64,000 nt of DNA from Paenibacillus selenitireducens (lineage in GTDB: Bacteria; Bacillota; Bacilli; Paenibacillales; Paenibacillaceae). A program made the translations under genes and the position numbers. This document shows, piece after piece, positions 26,533-34,331 of the stretch. Position 1 is the stretch's first letter; each line of letters opens with the position of its first letter. The DNA is taken from assembly GCF_002021565.1 (NCBI RefSeq), contig NZ_MSZX01000010.1, forward strand, positions 62,027 to 126,026, written 5' to 3'. Below the pieces are notes generated by a model, which saw only the letters and a list, made by a program, of their open reading frames with translations, was not told the DNA's origin and did not search any database.

Positions 26533-27984
26533 TTAAGCTTGTAGTTCTTCTTCTTCTGCCTGGTCTTTAATGATATCATGGACCTTGTCACAAATAGGCA
26601 GCGACACGATCACTGAGGTCCCTTCACCGGAGATACTCGTAATCGATAAACGACCTCCATGTTGTTCGACGAGCTCACGCGTTATAGCTAGTCCTAAGCC
26701 CGTTCCACCCCCCAAAGGATTAACCTGGTAGAATTTCTCCGTCACCTTGGTAATATGCTCTTCGCCTATACCTATGCCGGTGTCGCGAACGGTAATAATA
26801 CATTCCTTTGGTTCGTATTCAATATGAATGAAGATGTTCGACTGCGTATGTGAAAATTTCAGTGCATTATCGATAATATTCAGGAACACTTGCTTCAAGC
26901 GGTTCGTATCCCCAATGATGGGTACAGGTATGCCGCTGACATTCAATGTTAGACGAACTTGCTTCTGATCTGCCTTTGTTTTCACCTGCAATTTCGTCTC
27001 CGTTAATAGCGCTACGATATCTACAGGGTCTTGATTAAGCCTTACTTCTTTTTGCTGAAGTCTTGAGAAGTCAAGCAGCTCCTCCACGAGCCCAATCAAT
27101 CGGTTGGTTTCCTTCGCAATGATAGTCATGCCTAATTTCGTCTCTTCAGGGTCTGAGAAATTGCCTGAAACCAACGTCTCTGTCCAGCCTTTAATCCCCG
27201 TAAGTGGCGTCCGCAGCTCGTGTGAGATGGAAGATATAAAATCATTCTTCACCTGATCGCTTCGCACAATCTCTTCGGCCATGTAATTCAAGGAGGAGGC
27301 CAATTCCCCTAGCTCGTACCTATAGTCCCCTTCAACGCGTACATCGAACCTCCCTTTTGCCATTTGACCAGAGAAGGCTGTGATGTTATTGATGGGTTTG
27401 ACGATGGAGTTCGCAAGTCCGAAGCTAATGAGCAGTACGACAGCAAGTACGACAACTCCCACGCCTATTGCAATCAGAATGATACTGGTTATTTTATTGT
27501 TGATCGCTTCTAATGAAGTGACATATCGAAGAATATATATCGTCTGTCCTTGGTCAATCAGCGGAGTAGATACCGCCATAACCTGCTCTCCCGTACTTGT
27601 CTGACTGCCAATCCACCTGGATTGACTTCCATTCTTCGCTTGAATCACATCCGATGTCTGGAGTCCTTTCTCAACCTGGAAGCCTGAAGAGCTGATGATC
27701 ACATCGCCCTTCGTATTCAAGATCTGAAGCTCCGTATTCTCGAGTGCGAACATTTTCAGAAGATCAGGCAAGTAATTCGTATCATTTTCTGTGTAGGATG
27801 TCCCTATAAATTTCTGATAATAAGATGTTGAACTATATGCCTGGTTCGTCATGACGTTCGAAATACTGTTGTAGTAATACGCTTGAATGGAGATCATGAA
27901 GATCACTTCCACGATCATGATCGTTAAGAACACTACGATGAAATAGTGCATAACGACGGATCGCCGCAATCCTTTTTTAAACAT
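26533..27984 (-). CDS. Membrane sensor histidine kinase
   Basis: A 483-residue kinase. TM1 is at about residues 13-33, an extracellular sensor domain follows to about 165, and TM2 at about 165-190 leads into a HAMP domain (SIVKPINNITAFSGQMAKG). The phosphoacceptor is His in SSISHELRTPLTGIKGW; the ATP-binding domain has NIIDNALKFSH, DTGIGIG and GGGTGLGLAI. ATG 27984 has GGAAGGGAAG upstream and overlaps the response-regulator stop by eight bases. It likely senses a surface or wall signal, since the same operon carries a deacetylase and a lipoprotein. The stimulus is unknown. Confidence 0.92.
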   Translation of the reverse strand: MFKKGLRRSVVMHYFIVVFLTIMIVEVIFMISIQAYYYNSISNVMTNQAYSSTSYYQKFIGTSYTENDTNYLPDLLKMFALENTELQILNTKGDVIISSSGFQVEKGLQTSDVIQAKNGSQSRWIGSQTSTGEQVMAVSTPLIDQGQTIYILRYVTSLEAINNKITSIILIAIGVGVVVLAVVLLISFGLANSIVKPINNITAFSGQMAKGRFDVRVEGDYRYELGELASSLNYMAEEIVRSDQVKNDFISSISHELRTPLTGIKGWTETLVSGNFSDPEETKLGMTIIAKETNRLIGLVEELLDFSRLQQKEVRLNQDPVDIVALLTETKLQVKTKADQKQVRLTLNVSGIPVPIIGDTNRLKQVFLNIIDNALKFSHTQSNIFIHIEYEPKECIITVRDTGIGIGEEHITKVTEKFYQVNPLGGGTGLGLAITRELVEQHGGRLSITSISGEGTSVIVSLPICDKVHDIIKDQAEEEELQA

Positions 27985-28678
27985 GACGACTTCCCTTCCA
28001 TTTATATCCGTGACCCCATACCGTTTCAATGTACATTGGCGTTGATGGGTCATCCTCTAGCTTCTGCCGCAACCGTCGAATATTCACATCAACGATTTTG
28101 GGATCTCCCATATATTCCTTACCCCATACGTGATCCAATAAGACATCACGACTTAAGGGGACATCCTCACGTTCTAGGAACAATTGAACCAAGGAGAACT
28201 CCGTTGGCGTCAGCTCGATCGACTGATGATTCTTCTTGAACTGTTTTGCGATAAGGTCTAATGTGAAAGGTCCAGACTCGAAGCTTACCTTCGCCCCTGA
28301 CTCGCTATGCACATTGACACGACGCAATAAGGATTGAATCCGTGCAATTAATTCCGTCGGGCTAAAAGGTTTGCTGACGTGATCATCTGCCCCGACGGAC
28401 AATGCATATACCTTATCCTGCTCTTGCACTTTTGCCGTTAGAAAAATGATCCCAATACGCTCATTCGTTTCACGAATACGGCGGCATACTTCAAAGCCAT
28501 CGATGCCGGGTACCATGACATCCAATAACGCGATATCGAACGTCGGATCAGCATGGAATTTCTGCAATGCTTCTTCACCTGTAGCCGCTTCAACGACTTC
28601 TAGCCCATTTCGCTTCAAGTTAATGACAATAAAACTACGGATGGATTCTTCATCTTCCAATATTAATACTTTACTCAT
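27977..28678 (-). CDS. OmpR-family response regulator
   Basis: A 233-residue DNA-binding regulator. The receiver domain has acidic EDEE, phosphoacceptor Asp in LLDVMVPGIDG, Thr in FLTAK and Lys in SKPFS. The C-terminal winged helix has ELTPTEFSLVQLFLE and VDVNIRRLRQKLEDDP, as in PhoB and WalR. Partner of the overlapping kinase gene. ATG 28678 gives MSKVLILEDEE; a GTG four codons upstream is an alternative. Likely regulates its own operon and surface genes, but no binding repeats were found. Confidence 0.93.
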   Translation of the reverse strand: MSKVLILEDEESIRSFIVINLKRNGLEVVEAATGEEALQKFHADPTFDIALLDVMVPGIDGFEVCRRIRETNERIGIIFLTAKVQEQDKVYALSVGADDHVSKPFSPTELIARIQSLLRRVNVHSESGAKVSFESGPFTLDLIAKQFKKNHQSIELTPTEFSLVQLFLEREDVPLSRDVLLDHVWGKEYMGDPKIVDVNIRRLRQKLEDDPSTPMYIETVWGHGYKWKGSRHV

Positions 28679-28698
28679 CTTCGAAGTCACCCTTTCCT

Positions 28699-29979
28699 TT
28701 ATTTCATGGAGACGACTGGTGTAATCTCAACCTTCCCTTTTCCTGCATTTAAGTCAACTGTGGAACGCAGTCCAATGACCTTCTCTTCTGTTCTCGCCAG
28801 TAACTTGAAGCCTTCGTGATTCCGTTCCCAAGCCGATAAGCTAAAGAAGCGAATCTCAGCCATGGTCTCACCGGTTTCAATATTAATAAAGTTCAAGTAT
28901 TCTTCCAGCTTCGAATCAATCGATATGGTAACTTTGTGATGCCATTCCGCCGGGAAGTTGAAGTAGAAGCGATCCTGTAAGTCACGATATTGCTCAAACA
29001 CGAATTTTAGTCCATGTTCCCCATCCCATCGATGGTATGTAATAAACCATGGGATTGACGAAAGGGCAATATCCTCCCAGCCATATGGCGTTTCAAGCAT
29101 GGCGATTTCAATGATCCCATCCTTATTCTCATCAGAACTGATCGTTGCATATGGTTTATACGTCTCCTCGGAAGAGAGAACTTTCGTTAACGTATTATTT
29201 TTCATAATCACGACATCGGTATACGCGGAATGTGCACCGACGCCGACGTCTAGCACGATTCCTTGGACATTCTCTGCAACCATGCCTGTGATGACATTAT
29301 AATATCCGGTTACATTCGGTTCCAACTGCAGCGTGCTGAGGGGTTCAAATTTATTTACGTGTTCATTGTATTGAATCGATGTCAATTCAGCAATTTGATT
29401 CGGCTTAAATGTTAAAATACTGATCTCGAACTTGCCGTCTCCGTTCAAATCATTGATCACATAATTCGTATATGATTTCTCAAACACTTTTTGGAGCTGA
29501 TCATCTTCATACGAATAAACGATAAGACCTTTTTGGACTTCCGTATCCCCGCTGGAATAACCAACGACGAGTTCGACTTTGCCATCATGCATAATATCTA
29601 CTAAGTCAAAGGAATCCAGCTCTAATCCTTCTCCGTCGAATACAAGCTTCTTCTTCCAAGTGGTACCGTCACTCTCCCAGATCATCCCATGAATTCGGAC
29701 AGCTTGATCTGGCGTGCGATAGAAGACGACGGCCTCGCTAACCCCGTCATTGTTCAAATCAGCGATACGAATCGCACTCGTATCTTTAATATTCGTAGGT
29801 CGGATAATGGATGCTCCTTCAGGAAGTTGAGCCATGATCAAACTCTTTAGATTCTCTTTATCTTCGGGAAGGCGCGGAATGCTCATGAGGGATCTGGGAT
29901 CCTTCGTCAAATCGCAACCGCTTAGCACGAGCATCACACAACACAACAGTATGGTGGCCAACCTAAATTTCAAGCTCAA
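28699..29979 (-). CDS. Lipoprotein with FG-GAP/VCBS-like calcium-binding repeats
   Basis: A 426-residue exported lipoprotein: signal peptide with lipobox LSGC (about residues 19-22), then a beta-propeller-like domain. Repeated acidic loops are visible as DLNNDGVSEAVVF, DIMHDGKVELVVG, DLNGDGKFEI and DENKDGIIEI, the DxNxDGxxE pattern of FG-GAP/VCBS repeats that often bind calcium. The C-terminal part has no motif I know. The TTG start has AAAGGAAG upstream. It is between a deacetylase gene and the response regulator, 20 bases from the latter, so it may feed surface information to the kinase. That role is inferred from position only. Confidence 0.8.
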   Translation of the reverse strand: MSLKFRLATILLCCVMLVLSGCDLTKDPRSLMSIPRLPEDKENLKSLIMAQLPEGASIIRPTNIKDTSAIRIADLNNDGVSEAVVFYRTPDQAVRIHGMIWESDGTTWKKKLVFDGEGLELDSFDLVDIMHDGKVELVVGYSSGDTEVQKGLIVYSYEDDQLQKVFEKSYTNYVINDLNGDGKFEISILTFKPNQIAELTSIQYNEHVNKFEPLSTLQLEPNVTGYYNVITGMVAENVQGIVLDVGVGAHSAYTDVVIMKNNTLTKVLSSEETYKPYATISSDENKDGIIEIAMLETPYGWEDIALSSIPWFITYHRWDGEHGLKFVFEQYRDLQDRFYFNFPAEWHHKVTISIDSKLEEYLNFINIETGETMAEIRFFSLSAWERNHEGFKLLARTEEKVIGLRSTVDLNAGKGKVEITPVVSMK

Positions 29980-30003
29980 TCACACTTCCTTTCTTTCCTG
30001 CAA

Positions 30004-30996
30004 TTAGCTTTTACTGAATTGTATCGGTTTAAGCGTGTCATCTAATGTCTTAAATTGATAACCGCGATCTTTCAGAAATTTCAACACTTCAGGCAAATAT
30101 TTCATGGTTTCCTTCCGATCATGCATTAAGATTACAGGAGATACATTCTTCTTCTCTAATGCCGTAACTTCTTGTTTGACTGTATTCACAAATCTGGCAT
30201 CCCGATATTTCCAATCCAGACTGTCTACGTTCCAATCCCAAAGTGTAAAGCCAGCATTCTTAACAGCACGCATATATTCCTTCTTCATGTAAGGAGCGCT
30301 GCCATAAGGTGTACGAATCAGTGAAGTATCGGCACCTGTGAGTGTCTTAATTCGCTGCTGTCCTGCTACCATTTCGTTGACAACCGAGGTTTGGGAAGCA
30401 TAGTACTTCTTGACTTGATGTGTCACACCGTGCATGGCAGGCATATGGCCATCTTTTACGATACGTTTCACAGCATCTGGATGTTTACGCATGTTCGGCT
30501 CGAGCATGAAGAATGTCGCTTTCGCATCATACTCATCCAGATCATCCAGTATCTGGTTCGTATACGGGCTTGCACCGTCATCAAAGGTCAAATACGCAAT
30601 TTTACCGGTGAGTGGCTTCGTTTCTTTTGCCGCTGGTGGTGTAGGTTCTGTCGGCTGTGCTGGTTCTACGGCTTTATCCTGATCAGGCTTCTTCGCTGGC
30701 TTACCCTGTTCCGACTTTGAAGGCTTCGACGTATCTTCCTTATCTTTCGAAGTTTCTTTGTCATCTTTCTTCACAGGATCTTTAGAATTCGAAATCACTG
30801 GGGGAACTTGCTTATCCCCTTCATCTCCATATGTATCAACCGTACCGTCTACTGAAGGCTTATCCGTTACTGTTGTTGGATTTTGAAATGAATCTTTCAC
30901 TTCCTTTGAAGAATCGCCAAGAACCGTCATTTGAAAAATAACATAGGCACAAGCGACTAACATGACAACCAGTGTTAGTTTAGTAATTTTTTTCAC
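30004..30996 (-). CDS. Membrane-anchored CE4 polysaccharide deacetylase
   Basis: A 330-residue protein with an N-terminal signal anchor (about residues 7-27), a long Lys/Asp/Glu/Pro-rich linker (about 30-125) and a NodB domain. Motifs: TFDDGASP, MHGVTHQ (a variant of the HSxxH metal motif, still with two His), RTPYGSAP, DSLDW and LMHD. It resembles YjeA/PgdA-type enzymes acting on wall polysaccharides. The GTG start follows AGGATG at a somewhat long distance. It leads an operon with the lipoprotein and the two-component system, so the system may sense a product or substrate of this enzyme. Confidence 0.87.
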   Translation of the reverse strand: MKKITKLTLVVMLVACAYVIFQMTVLGDSSKEVKDSFQNPTTVTDKPSVDGTVDTYGDEGDKQVPPVISNSKDPVKKDDKETSKDKEDTSKPSKSEQGKPAKKPDQDKAVEPAQPTEPTPPAAKETKPLTGKIAYLTFDDGASPYTNQILDDLDEYDAKATFFMLEPNMRKHPDAVKRIVKDGHMPAMHGVTHQVKKYYASQTSVVNEMVAGQQRIKTLTGADTSLIRTPYGSAPYMKKEYMRAVKNAGFTLWDWNVDSLDWKYRDARFVNTVKQEVTALEKKNVSPVILMHDRKETMKYLPEVLKFLKDRGYQFKTLDDTLKPIQFSKS

Positions 30997-31068
30997 TAGA
31001 ATCGCATCCTGTTCTATGTGATTTTTGGAATCGTTGTCCCTATCAAATTATAAAAGAGGGCAACACAA

Positions 31069-31115
31069 AAAGAGTGACAAAGACATTACAATACTCGTCA
31101 ATTTTATCACTCTTT
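31069..31115 (-). terminator. Probable terminator of the PhnC-like ATPase gene
   Basis: AAAGAGTGA and TCACTCTTT form a nine-base perfect stem with a 29-base loop, followed on the minus strand by TTTTTGTG. The long loop makes it weaker than the other terminators here. Confidence 0.5.
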
Positions 31116-31162
31116 CGCCCCGTATGGGATGATATTTAATTATTTCATGAAAAATAGTTGCT

Positions 31163-31891
31163 CTATGAAAATATCTTATTTTTCTCCATCTGCGTTAAAC
31201 GGCGTCCTTTGACATCAACAACAATCTTCCCGGCTTCCAAACCTATGATGCGGCTCGCAAATCTTTCAGCTAATTCGATTTGTTGAATGACGGCGATCAC
31301 GGTAATTTTCTGTTCGCGACAAAGCTTCTGCAAATGCTGCATGACGCCGTCGACCGATTGCGGATCAAGTCCCAAGACCGGTTCATCGGCCAGTATAACC
31401 TTCGCTCCATGCGCTAATGATCGTGCAATGGCAACACGTTGACGTTCACCACCACTCAGTTGTTCGATCTTCGCATGGGCCTTGTCCAGCAAACCTACTT
31501 GTTCGATAATATCCATCGCGCCCATGTAATCATCCGAACGCACCATCCCCGTCACCATCCGCCAGATTGGCGTCTGATACAATTGTCCGATCAGCACGTT
31601 CTTGAGTGCAGTTTTTTTCGGGTATAACGTAGGATTCTGTTCAATATAGGCACATTCACGGCGAATTTTACGCATGCCCGTCATTTTGTTCGCAAAAATA
31701 TCGACCCCATCTGCGATGTACGTTCCGGAAGTCCATTTCTCGCGTAATGCCAGACATTTCAATAATGTGGATTTCCCGCTGCCGCTTGGACCAATGACCG
31801 CAATAAATTCGCCCTCTTCAACTTCCATATGAATATGATCCAGCAGTGTCGACTCCGGAATTTTTTTGACCAATTTATCAACTTTAATCAT
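31163..31891 (-). CDS. Orphan ABC-transporter ATPase, PhnC-like
   Basis: A 242-residue ATPase. Walker [10 protein letters not shown] (about residues 33-41), Q-loop YIEQNPTLYP, signature LSGGERQRVAIA, Walker B VILADEPVLGLDP. The layout and the segment ALKNVLIGQLYQTPIWRMVTG resemble PhnC phosphonate importer ATPases. The usual D-loop is LGLDP and the switch position reads VIQQIELAERFA, so the canonical switch His (H-loop) is replaced by Gln. No permease or binding protein is adjacent. ATG 31891 has AAGGAG upstream. It is divergent from an ArsR-type regulator gene, which may control it. Confidence 0.82.
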   Translation of the reverse strand: MIKVDKLVKKIPESTLLDHIHMEVEEGEFIAVIGPSGSGKSTLLKCLALREKWTSGTYIADGVDIFANKMTGMRKIRRECAYIEQNPTLYPKKTALKNVLIGQLYQTPIWRMVTGMVRSDDYMGAMDIIEQVGLLDKAHAKIEQLSGGERQRVAIARSLAHGAKVILADEPVLGLDPQSVDGVMQHLQKLCREQKITVIAVIQQIELAERFASRIIGLEAGKIVVDVKGRRLTQMEKNKIFS

Positions 31892-32016
31892 CACGTTAAT
31901 CTCCTTCTGCAGAACTATCGTTATATTGAACATAATAGTGGACAATTCGCTGTAAAACAAGCCATAATAACAAGTGTAGGTCTGTCGGATTGTCACTTTA
32001 TGGGAGGAATTGGTTC

Positions 32017-32931
32017 ATGAGTTATGAGATCAAAGTATATCACTCTCCAATGTATGAGCTATTGTGCAGCTTCTTAATATACTCGACTCGAAAATGGACA
32101 GAAAATTTAGATTGGAGCAATGAATGGCTTGATGAGGTCACACAACAGCTTGATCCTGATTTAGTTCAGCGCATTGAGAAGATTCACACATGGGAATTGA
32201 CGGACTATGACATTCTATATCTATGGACGGTTTTACGTGATCCGTATACGGATGTTGAATCATGTCTTACGTATTTGGAGGAAACTCCAATGGAGGAGCT
32301 TTATGAGATAGCACTTCCTTATATCACAGATGTAACGCTTTCTGAAGCAACCCGGATACGAGATGGCTATATTCCATTATTAAGGGCATGGAACACGCAA
32401 TATTTTGTTGGAATCGAGCATACATTAATTCCATTGCTTGAAGAGGACGCTGCCGAGAAGCGGCTTTTGAGTTCAAAAATGGAGCCTCAAGATCTCGTCG
32501 AATATGCGACCAACGGTGTCGTCATTGAACCGCATGAGGATATACATACCATTGTCATTATGCCGATGATTCACTGTCGGCCTGTGAATTACTACAGCCG
32601 ATATCAAGGCATGTTCATCATTCAATATGCGATTGATATTCCAGAGACGAATGAAGATCAAGTACCTACGGGGTTAACCCGATTTACACGTGCTCTATCC
32701 GACGAGAAGCGACTGCGCATCCTTCGCTATCTTGCTCATGATTTGCGTACAACCTCTGATATTGCGAACATGATGCAAATGACGCCGGAAGCCGTCTCCT
32801 CGAATATACGGACCCTACGTGCCGCTGGACTTCTTCGGACACATTTGAACGATTCCAACGAGCGATTTAGTATCCGATTGGACGGCGTGGCTGAGATGCA
32901 GCTATTCCTAGAGTCATACCTTCGCTTATAA
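32017..32931 (+). CDS. Transcription regulator with C-terminal ArsR/SmtB-type helix-turn-helix
   Basis: A 304-residue protein. The first about 215 residues (MSYEIKVYHSPMYELLCSFL) have no motif I can name but resemble the N-terminal regions of long ArsR-family proteins annotated as DUF5937. The last 80 residues are a winged helix: FTRALSDEKRLRILRYLAH, TTSDIANMMQMTPEAVSSNI as the recognition helices, then RAAGLLRTHLND. No Cys pairs typical of metal-sensing ArsR are in the DNA-binding domain. ATG 32017 follows GGGAGGAA. It is divergent from the ABC ATPase gene, and 39 bases ahead of a HAD hydrolase gene. Confidence 0.78.
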   Translation: MSYEIKVYHSPMYELLCSFLIYSTRKWTENLDWSNEWLDEVTQQLDPDLVQRIEKIHTWELTDYDILYLWTVLRDPYTDVESCLTYLEETPMEELYEIALPYITDVTLSEATRIRDGYIPLLRAWNTQYFVGIEHTLIPLLEEDAAEKRLLSSKMEPQDLVEYATNGVVIEPHEDIHTIVIMPMIHCRPVNYYSRYQGMFIIQYAIDIPETNEDQVPTGLTRFTRALSDEKRLRILRYLAHDLRTTSDIANMMQMTPEAVSSNIRTLRAAGLLRTHLNDSNERFSIRLDGVAEMQLFLESYLRL

Positions 32932-32970
32932 CGCAGCAACGAATGGCAGCTAGAAAGGAGTGAAGCCACC

Positions 32971-33714
32971 TTGCAACCTAAGAATATACAGCAAATTATG
33001 TTTGATCTAGACGATACACTCGTATACACCAACAAATACTTCTATCTTATCATTGAACAATTTCTGGATCTGATGGAGACGTGGTTTCATACCTATGACG
33101 TTACAGCCAAGCAGTTCAAACAGAAGCAAATTGAGATTGATTTAGCTCGCGTGAGTCGAGACGGGTTTGTCAGTGAACATTTCCCTGAATCCTTTGTGGA
33201 TACGTATCGCTATTTCAGCACTTTGCTTGGCCGAACCGTTCATTCTTCAGAAGAGAATCTTCTCTACAAATTAGGATTAAGCGTGTACGAACAGCCCGTT
33301 GAACCTTATCCAGGGATGCTTGAAACCCTTACACACCTTCGGGATGAAGGGCATCAGCTTTACTTGTACACAGGTGGAGAAATTGTCATTCAACAGCGTA
33401 AAATCGAAGCGATGAAACTCCATGATTTCTTCGATGATCGAATCTATATTCGTCAGCATAAAAATCAGGAAGCGTTGGAAGCCATTCTAACCGACGGGAA
33501 ATTTGACCGCACACGGACGTGGATGATCGGGAATTCATTGCGTACCGACATTACGCCGGCATTAACTGCGGGGATTCGAACCATATATATCAAACAGGAG
33601 AACGAATGGAAATTCAACATCGTTGATTACAAACTCGGTCCAGATGCAACCATGTACACCATTAAATCCTTATCCGAAGTGCCCAACGTTATTGCCAAGC
33701 ACACGGCGCCGTGA
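32971..33714 (+). CDS. HAD-superfamily hydrolase
   Basis: A 247-residue cytoplasmic phosphatase-fold enzyme. Motif I is MFDLDDTLVYTN with the nucleophile and acid Asp (residues about 11-16), motif II is LYTGGE, motif III uses a Lys around KIEAMK, and motif IV is MIGNSLRTDITPALTAG, in which Asn replaces one of the usual acidic residues but Asp follows. The helical cap spans about 20-95. The TTG start has AAAGGAG at a ten-base distance. It is probably co-transcribed with the regulator upstream. The substrate is unknown. Confidence 0.85.
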   Translation: MQPKNIQQIMFDLDDTLVYTNKYFYLIIEQFLDLMETWFHTYDVTAKQFKQKQIEIDLARVSRDGFVSEHFPESFVDTYRYFSTLLGRTVHSSEENLLYKLGLSVYEQPVEPYPGMLETLTHLRDEGHQLYLYTGGEIVIQQRKIEAMKLHDFFDDRIYIRQHKNQEALEAILTDGKFDRTRTWMIGNSLRTDITPALTAGIRTIYIKQENEWKFNIVDYKLGPDATMYTIKSLSEVPNVIAKHTAP

Positions 33715-33715
33715 C

Positions 33716-33761
33716 AAAAAGCCTCTTTCGTAGACACCATCTACGTCAGAGGCTTTTTTAC
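33716..33761. terminator. Bidirectional intrinsic terminator
   Basis: AAAAAGCCTCT and AGAGGCTTTTTT with an inner GTAGA/TCTAC arm, between convergent genes. Confidence 0.9.
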
Positions 33762-33820
33762 CACAAGACCTACATCTATTTGCGGTCGCTCATCTTCGAA
33801 AGACCTCGATAGAGGTTTTC

Positions 33821-34318
33821 TCATTTTCGCATGAGTCGGTAAAAGTACCAACCGATTGTGCCAAATACCGCGATGAACGAAACAGGTAGGAACCAACTTC
33901 CTAATCCCATCCGTTCACCAAGCGCGACCTGCATCATACTCCATTCGACATAACTACTTAGTAAGGTAATCTCAAGCTTCAACCAGCTTAGCATCATGCG
34001 AGCCAACCCATATTTCTCTTGCACATTCACTTCTGTTATTTCAACGGGATAACTGAACGTATGCGGATATCGGCTGATCATCGACAATAAACTGAATATC
34101 AATAAGTTCGTAGCTGGAAGAAACAACATCAAATATTTACTTCCCCATCCATCCACTTCTCCTGCTACGTTGAAATGAATTGGAATGATATCCTGTACGT
34201 TCGTCCACAATAGACCTACATAGAGAATAAGAACGCAAATGACTGCAATACTGATGACATCATGCCATATCTCGGTTAATGATTTCGGTATAGTTGCGCG
34301 TACTCGCTGTGAAGCCAT
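33821..34318 (-). CDS. DUF1648 membrane protein
   Basis: A 165-residue protein with about four predicted transmembrane helices. IIPIHFNVAGEVDGWGSK after the first helix is the DUF1648 hallmark, also found in the SdpI immunity protein family and in anti-sigma-like membrane proteins. The ATG lies 13 bases after the topB stop, so it is probably transcribed with it. A role in sensing or resisting membrane-active peptides is possible from the SdpI link but is not shown. Confidence 0.78.
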   Translation of the reverse strand: MASQRVRATIPKSLTEIWHDVISIAVICVLILYVGLLWTNVQDIIPIHFNVAGEVDGWGSKYLMLFLPATNLLIFSLLSMISRYPHTFSYPVEITEVNVQEKYGLARMMLSWLKLEITLLSSYVEWSMMQVALGERMGLGSWFLPVSFIAVFGTIGWYFYRLMRK

Positions 34319-34331
34319 GACACTTCACTCC

